This document shows, piece after piece, positions 57,701 to 64,000 of a DNA stretch of 64,000 bases. The DNA lies in assembly GCA_013398955.1 (NCBI GenBank), contig VWPU01010313.1:1-64000 (forward strand), given 5' to 3'. Position 1 is the stretch's first letter. Every line of letters starts with the position of its first letter. This stretch comes from Callaeas wilsoni (Eukaryota; Chordata; Aves; Passeriformes; Callaeidae). A model generated the notes under the pieces. It had not been told where the DNA came from. It was given only the letters and a program-made list of their open reading frames with translations, and ran no database searches. The translations under genes were made by a program, and so were the position numbers.

Positions 57701-60700
57701 TCCAGACCCAAACTAGGTCCCAGTAAATAATTAATCCCGTGGAAAACTCTAAAACCTCCAGGACGTGAGACATGGGTTTGGATGTCTCCAGTTTCCTTTG
57801 AACAATAATCCTTCAGGATTTAAGAGTAGCAGGAACTGCTTGGCACAATCAACTGCATCCTGCATGCTGCAGATCATCTCCCATATGGGTGTAATAAGAG
57901 GGGCCATTTCTCAATTTCCACATTGGTATTTTGGACAGAGAGATAAGGAATGTTTCCAAACACAGTGCGTGCTTCCAGTAAAATGGAAAACTTTATCTTC
58001 TCTGGTTATTAAGCAAACAGCACATCCGAGTAACTCTTACCAGGATGATGATGACTCTTGTGGTTGGTTCTTATCTTTTTTTTTTCTTCCGAATAGAAAT
58101 AGGGCTATTCTCACTAGTCTTGATTATTTCAACCATGTAAAAATGATAAGAAAATAGCATTTGTTAAGAAAGAAAAGTGAATTAATGAAATAAAGAAAAT
58201 ACATCTGAATTCTCTTTATTAGCAGTTTAGGTGAATATTGTGAGGTACCTAAGGGGTTTCTGTTCTTTAGTTATTACAATTGCTACTGTCCATTTTTTCA
58301 AAATGGCTTTCTTTGAAAAATTTGCAAGAGTTATTTAAGAACTATGCTTTCATAAAAAATTTCACCAGTGAACATTGGTAATGCTGGTAAACGTAAACAT
58401 GAGGTTCTAGGGAAAAAATTTTTTCTTCAAAGACCAACAAATAGCCATTGAAATCCCTCTTCTGTCCAGACATTACGTGCTTTTCCTTTTACTGAAGTCG
58501 ACCTCATCCATTTCTGCACTGCAGTTACCTGGGGTAGCTTTAGAGCTGCCTACAATCATCTCTGAGTGTCTCCAGCTTTCAGGCTGGCAGAGGTTAATAT
58601 GAGTCAGCTACTTCCCAGCCACCATTTTTTGCTCCTTGCAAAATAAATAATGCAGTAACCATATTAATTCCACTAATTTCTACATTTAAGCACTTTTTTC
58701 CCAGTATGTATTTTGTATTATATATTTTATTTCTATATTTATTCAAATGGAAAGAAAGACAGTTGAGAAAAAAAGAAGTCCCTTTTATAGTAGCTGAACA
58801 AAGTAAAATTACAATAGCATACATGGGTAGAAGAAAAGTACATTCATTTTTTATTTTGATTAGTAGACCATTTGCAGGAAGAAATAATTTATTAGAGCAA
58901 AAACTAGATCAGGTAAAAGATACTTTCTTGGTTAAAATTTTCTCCTATTTTCAGTGAAAATTATTTTCAAAGTGGAAACCTCATCATGTTACTTTATGCA
59001 AACTATCTGAGCCAAGGGAAGGACTTTTCAAAGAGTCTCCAAATACTTTTTCACTTTAGCAAAGACCTCTACCATTGATTTGATACTCTCTTTATGGATG
59101 AAAACCTTATTCAAGAATGAGAAATGTTTCCTTTGAAATCACTTATCAAATAATAAGCCATTAGCATGTTTCCTTTCTGGAAGGGATGATGCCAAGTAAA
59201 TTACTTTAATTATAGGTCAAATATCACCAATACCAAGAGCCTTGGACGTAGTTTTTAAATGCTTCGATGGATCTATATCAATGCACTTTCTACCACTGAG
59301 GACTTCCGAGATCTCAACTCATCAAAATGTATTTATTCAGCTCAGCTTGCCCATTCAGCTCCAGTTCAGGCCTCTTCTTCACAGGAGAACTTCACTGAAC
59401 AGTCAGTGAACAGGGAACAAAGAGAAGGGTTTTATTTGTTTGTTTATAGTTTTCCTTTGCGAGATCCCCCAGGAGCAGGAAAGAAAATAGTTCACAATCT
59501 GGTAGGATCAGAATAGCAAAAGTATTTGCAGCATGGCACACAATAAAGCATTGCCTGCTTGGAAATACTGCACTTCCAGCCAGCACCATCCTGTGAGACT
59601 CACAGATGATCTCCAGATCCTGCCGCAGACTTGCTCCAGGAGTTAAGATTCCACTCACCTCTGGAGACTATCTTTCCCTAGAGAGGCTTAAGATCTGACC
59701 TACTACAGAATATCTGGTTATTTTTCTAATTTTTTCCTCTATGAATGGGTAGTTTTTTAAATAGTGCTTTAAAATTTGGGTTGGTTTTCATTCCCACTGA
59801 CAATGCTCATATCCAACTAGACTTTTATTTATTTTACATGTCTGTTTTCTTTAATCTCGTCATGGAGCAGACCACTAATTCTCTCCTTCTGGTTGGCTGC
59901 AATGAGACCACACACCCTCCGCTCTGAGCACCAGCAGACTGGAAAGAGATGAAAAGACATAACAAGAACAAAATACTGTTAGAAATCCAATGCTGTTTCC
60001 ATCTGAATTGTTCTCTTATGGTTCCTCACCAAGTTCCTCACCAGACATCTTTGGTCTCTGTGGACTGGATATTAATCTTTTTTTTTTTCCCATTGGTGTA
60101 TCATTTCAAAAGTGATGGCAAAGCTGCATCCAAAGAACTGTCAATTAGTTCTTGGAAGTAGCCCAAAACAAGCAGTAGCCCACACTAGACTATTTGGTTG
60201 AGAAACCAAGGTCAGAAGAGGAGGTATTGAGCTAATCAACCTGAGTGAATAAAGGGCCTCTTTGGAGTACCAAACGAGGGGATTTTTGAAGTTATATGCC
60301 AGTTATATGGATGATACTGATAGGAGATAAAGTCCCTATGCTAATGTGCTCATTGATTAGTTGTTTCCAAAATCACAATTAGAATCTATTTGAAGTCTCC
60401 AGTGGCTACCAGTAAAAACTGTGCCTTCCCTTTTTCGAGCAAATTGTCAAATTGGAAAACTATGGAACAACTACACAGACTGCAGTGGTCTACATTTTAA
60501 AGGGAATTACAATTTGAATCTCACCTAGAGATTATTCTGAGAAAACACTTGTGTTTCCTGATTTGAAACGGCCAAGTTTTTGATTTTGACAGCAGTGATA
60601 TTATCTAAAGGACAGACAGAATGTGGTAGGTACAGCTGCCTTGACATAAGAAGCTCTCTTTCATCTTCCTGTCCAAGATGACATCATCAGGGAGACATTT

Positions 60701-61022
60701 TTTGTAACTCATGTCTCACCTGAACCTCTGGAAAGAAAGCTTCCAGTTCGGAGCGCTGGTTGTTCAGTTTGCTCCATTTGCACAGCTCCTGGGGCAGTTG
60801 TTTATACATCTACTGACGCAAGAGACACCGAAGAATCAGTCTAAAGTGTCATCAACTGCTGCCATCTCTGCAGTCCAGTGTCATTCACATTAAATATGTT
60901 TGCCATCAGGAATTCACGTACAGCCCTTCTCGTCAGGACAGCAACTCTAGCTCATAGTCTTACCTCAAACCATGATCTCAAGAGATAAATTCTATAATAT
61001 ATTTTGTTATTTTAAGGATGTT
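51793..61022. other. Long non-coding stretch
   Basis: Over 9 kb of AT-rich DNA with no recognised gene or interspersed repeat. It holds a polypyrimidine tract at 54,276-54,326 and scattered open frames, the longest at 57,765-58,157 and 56,137-56,469. None has paired splice sites or recognisable domains. Confidence 0.5.
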
Positions 61023-61066
61023 GCAATCACTCAGAGAAGCAATAGCAACCACTCAGAGAAGTAATG
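61023..61066. repeat. Tandem duplication of a 22-bp unit
   Basis: Two adjacent copies, GCAATCACTCAGAGAAGCAA and GCAACCACTCAGAGAAGTAA (each followed by two more bases), differ at a few positions. This is a local duplication of unknown significance. Confidence 0.8.
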
Positions 61067-61649
61067 GCTTCCAATGCAAGCTACCTATGGTGATCAGTGG
61101 AGGATCCGTGGATATGGGTGCTCTGGTCACAGATTCTTCAGGTTGCAGTTCTTAATTTGGACACATTCCTCTGCCAGCAGCCAAAGTTAGGTGTCTGTGC
61201 CTTTCTTCAAACTGCCTTGGCTTCTTCTTCTGGATATATCTCTCCTATTGACCAATGTTATATTTGGGATCAGAGCTGCCTGGGAAAGATGTCAGCTTGT
61301 GTCATGGGCAGAACCATTCACCTACTGGCTACAGACATGTTCAGGAGCTGTGTGGGATCTCAGCCTGCTCCAGCCACAGGACTTGCTTTGGCACACAAGC
61401 TGCCATGCATTTGGGCACCCTTTGGGCATGGCAGCAAACAGAAAGGCCAGAATTGTGCACTTCCAACCATGGGGTGTTCAAGGGAATCCAACTCTTCAGC
61501 ATCTCAGAGCCATAATTTGGCACTTTTACATCAACCAATCTCTTCATCTATCAAGTTTTTCATGCATAGAATGTGCATTTCATGATAATAATTTTTGTCC
61601 ACACTTTGAACGTACAAACTCTAGCTCATTACAGGCTTGTTGCTAGAGG
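61067..61649. other. Mixed-composition stretch with two overlapping open frames
   Basis: Two plus-strand frames (61,097-61,585 with 162 codons and 61,191-61,646 with 151 codons) overlap almost fully. At most one could be real. Neither has a recognised domain and the sequence directly abuts a CR1 element. It may be an unrecognised repeat. Confidence 0.3.
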
Positions 61650-62706
61650 CCTGTCAGTCTGTCAGTCTGATTTGGGTACTGTAGAAGCTCATGAAGCAGA
61701 CTATCTTGAATGCTATGACAGGTCCAGGACAACCAGGGGACCAGGCCCAGCCAGCATGGGTTTATGAAATGCAGGGCTTGATTGCCTAACCCAATCTCCT
61801 TCTATGAGAAGATGTCCAGCTTAGTGGATGAGGGGAAGGTTGTGGATATTGTGTAACTAGAGTTTTGTAAAGCTTTTGACACTGTTTGCTACAACATTCT
61901 CCTAGAGAAACCAACTTCCCACAGATGAAGATGGGTGCTCCCATCTTCACCAACTTCATTGCCCTGCTATCAAGACCAAGTGCTGGATCCTGCACCCCCT
62001 GCAGTGCTACAGGCTGGGGCAGAGTGGCTGGAAAGCTGCCTGAGGGAAAGGATCTGGGGATGCTGGTTGACAGTGGCTGAACATGAGCCAGTGTATCCTC
62101 AGGTGGCCAACATGGCCAGTGGCATCCTGGCCTTTATAGCAATAGTATGGCCACCAGATCCAGGGCAGTGACTGTCCCCCCTGTACTCAGCACTGACTCA
62201 AGGCCACACCTCGAATCCTGTGTCAGTTCTGGGCCCCTCAGTTCAGGAAGGTCATTGAGGTGCTGGAGCATGTTCAGAGAAATGCAATGAAGCTGGTGAA
62301 GGGTCTGGAGCACAAATCCTGCGAGGAACAGCTGAGAGAGCAGAGGGTGTTTAGCCTGGAGGAAAGGAGCCTTGGAGAGACCTTATTTTTCTCTACAACT
62401 AACTGAAAGGAGCTTGTAACGAGGTGGTGGTCAGCATCTTTTCCCGAATACCAATCAAAAGGAAAAGAAGAAATGGCCTCAAGTTGTGCCAGGCGAGGAT
62501 TAGAAAAATTTCTTCACAAAAAGGGTTGTTGGGCATTGGAACAGGCTGCCCAGGGAAGTGGTGGTCGCCTCCCTGGAGGTGTTTAAAAGGTGTACAGATG
62601 TGGCACTTGGGGACGTGGTTCAGTGGTGAGCTTGGCAGTGCTGTGTTAAGAGTTGGACTCAATGATCTTTAAGGTGTTTTCCAACCTTAGCCGTTCTATG
62701 ATTCTG
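61650..62706 (+). mobile_element. CR1 retrotransposon, ~1.05-kb 5'-truncated copy (plus orientation)
   Basis: ORF2-derived sequence is recognisable from about 61,680: GGACAACCAGGGGACCAGGC, CAGCATGGGTTTATGAAA, then TTAGTGGATGAGGGGAAGGT and AAAGCTTTTGACACTGTTTG. An internal deletion joins the middle of RT to the region encoding ERIWGCW. The 3' end is well preserved: GTTGGACTCAATGATCTTTA, TTTTCCAACCTTAGCCGTTC and TATGATTCTG. Stops and frameshifts interrupt all frames, so it is inactive. It belongs to the same 3' subfamily as the copies at 11.3, 16.8 and 29.4 kb. Confidence 0.94.
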
Positions 62707-64000
62707 CCATGAGTAAGTCTGAAAGTTCAATTTTTATTTCAAACAACTGTTTGATTCAAGTGTTTCAAACAAAGGTTATCTTCAACAGAAAAAAAGAGAA
62801 AAAGCTTTGGGTGAATAGTGAAATAAATCAAGAGTTTATTTGCAACTTCTTAACAGCCATTTGCTCAATATGGCCTCTAGCACAGCATATGCAACAACCA
62901 GTGAAAAGTTCTTGTACTGAGGAACCAGCAGCAGCTATTCTTCTGACAAATATTTACCCTTATGTGTTGCCTCATCTTTCTAGCCAACATCTTTGTTACC
63001 AGCTCCTCAACAAACTGGAATGAAACCGTCTGAAATGCCATCAGATCCAGATGAATGCAATCATGCACATCTTATGTGTCAAACTGAATATAAAAAAGAA
63101 TATTAAAATCAGTATTATAATCAATTAAATTAGTATTACTGCATGCAGAGTATTCCTCGTGCTCTTCATTTCAGCACAAATTTTTTTTTACCTTCTCCCA
63201 AGCTTTTCAAGATGTATCCCAGGCTGTCAGATTGACAATGCTAAATTACTTTGTAGTAGGAAATGTAGGGAAGAATCTGGAGGTTTTGGTGACTGGGCAG
63301 AGGACAGGTGGTACATCTGGCACACAGTGAAAAATATGGGAGGTGGTTTGGGAATGTAATAAGATCATATTAGCTGGATGTTTGTGTTAGAGTATTCAGT
63401 AGCAAAATATTTAATGATGCTGATATTCAAATTGTGATAATTAGATTTCCTAGTTAGCACCACATTGAGAAGAATGGGAACAGTTTATATACTGCTCAGA
63501 GCTATTATTTCAGACTGTCTACAAACTTGGATTGGCAAGAATGACCTGGTTCATATTCTATTTATATATGAGTTTTATTTTGGCATTAATGAAAGCTTAG
63601 CTTTTGGATCGCAGTCCTCTTTTATTATGTGGCTCTGTGAGGATGGAAATCACAAAAGGCTTGCTTCCAGCCAAACTTGGATCTCCTCTAGTGAGATAGC
63701 CGCACAAGGCATTACCTCTGCAAATACTGGTCTGCAAATACAGCCATGACACCTCGCTTTCAAGGGAAGGGAGGTTATCTAAGTGTCTTGGAAGGTACAC
63801 TGGGCATTTGAATAGAGAGCATTTTCTTTGCAAAAGGATTGTGGGAGAAGCAGAGTAAATGCTTGCCATTATTTTCTCTCCAAGAGATTTGTCACCTTGC
63901 TGCCAGAGGTTTGCTACACCGGGCAGAACAGAGAGCTGCACCCACCATGACACAGACTGACAGTCTCCATCTGACAGCCAGTTTTGCTGCCTTGTGCAGT
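62707..64000. other. Non-coding stretch to the window end
   Basis: No gene or repeat is recognised apart from a short T-run near 63,180. Open frames near 63,465-63,953 occur on both strands without support. Confidence 0.5.

Noticed and set aside
61097..61646. Two overlapping plus-strand frames of 162 and 151 codons
   Set aside because: They overlap almost completely in different frames, have no recognisable domain, and abut a CR1 copy, so neither can be preferred.
1..64000. CRISPR arrays, bacterial operons, phage or plasmid features, endogenous retroviruses
   Set aside because: No regularly spaced repeats, ribosome-binding-site-led gene runs, LTR pairs or retroviral gag/pol/env motifs were seen. 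The window has vertebrate character throughout.

Overview
The window looks like bird genomic DNA (turtle or crocodilian is less likely). The evidence is the repeats. At least seven fragments match the CR1 non-LTR retrotransposon, with the typical avian 3' ends (a stretch like GGTTGGAAGGGACCTT, or its complement, beside ATTCTATGATTCT-like tails). No SINEs or recognisable LTR elements were seen, and recognised repeats cover only about 5% of the window. Most of the sequence is AT-rich, intron- or intergenic-like vertebrate DNA. I could not name any gene, so every coding call here is a candidate based on splice sites, reading frame and phase.

Layout. Bases 1-340 are the edge of a CpG island. Bases 341-44,800 are AT-rich and hold scattered CR1 fragments (11.3, 16.6-17.1 with a second CR1 nested inside, 26.4, 29.4 and 36.5 kb), simple repeats, a GC-rich block (31.3-32.1 kb) and several splice-bounded open frames, mostly on the minus strand. 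Bases 45,165-46,330 are a strong CpG island with a TATA-less promoter: an inverted CCAAT box, a consensus Sp1 box, a GGCAC/GGCTC pentanucleotide array, and good splice donors pointing outward on both strands. This suggests a bidirectional promoter. Bases 46,330-64,000 are again mostly non-coding, with two longer CR1 copies (50.6-51.8 and 61.65-62.7 kb).

How the parts may fit together. To the left, a minus-strand transcript could start in the island, with a candidate first coding exon at 45,472-45,266. A set of phase-compatible candidate exons lies downstream at 34.4, 22.6, 21.8, 15.4 and 7.4 kb. To the right, a plus-strand transcript could have a non-coding exon 1 ending at 46,270, then exons at 46,476-46,558 and from 49,303. 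Joined in phase, the last two encode a candidate protein of 110 residues. The CpG island and the CR1 elements are well supported. The exon models are hypotheses chosen by eye, and splice-like sites also occur by chance in 64 kb.
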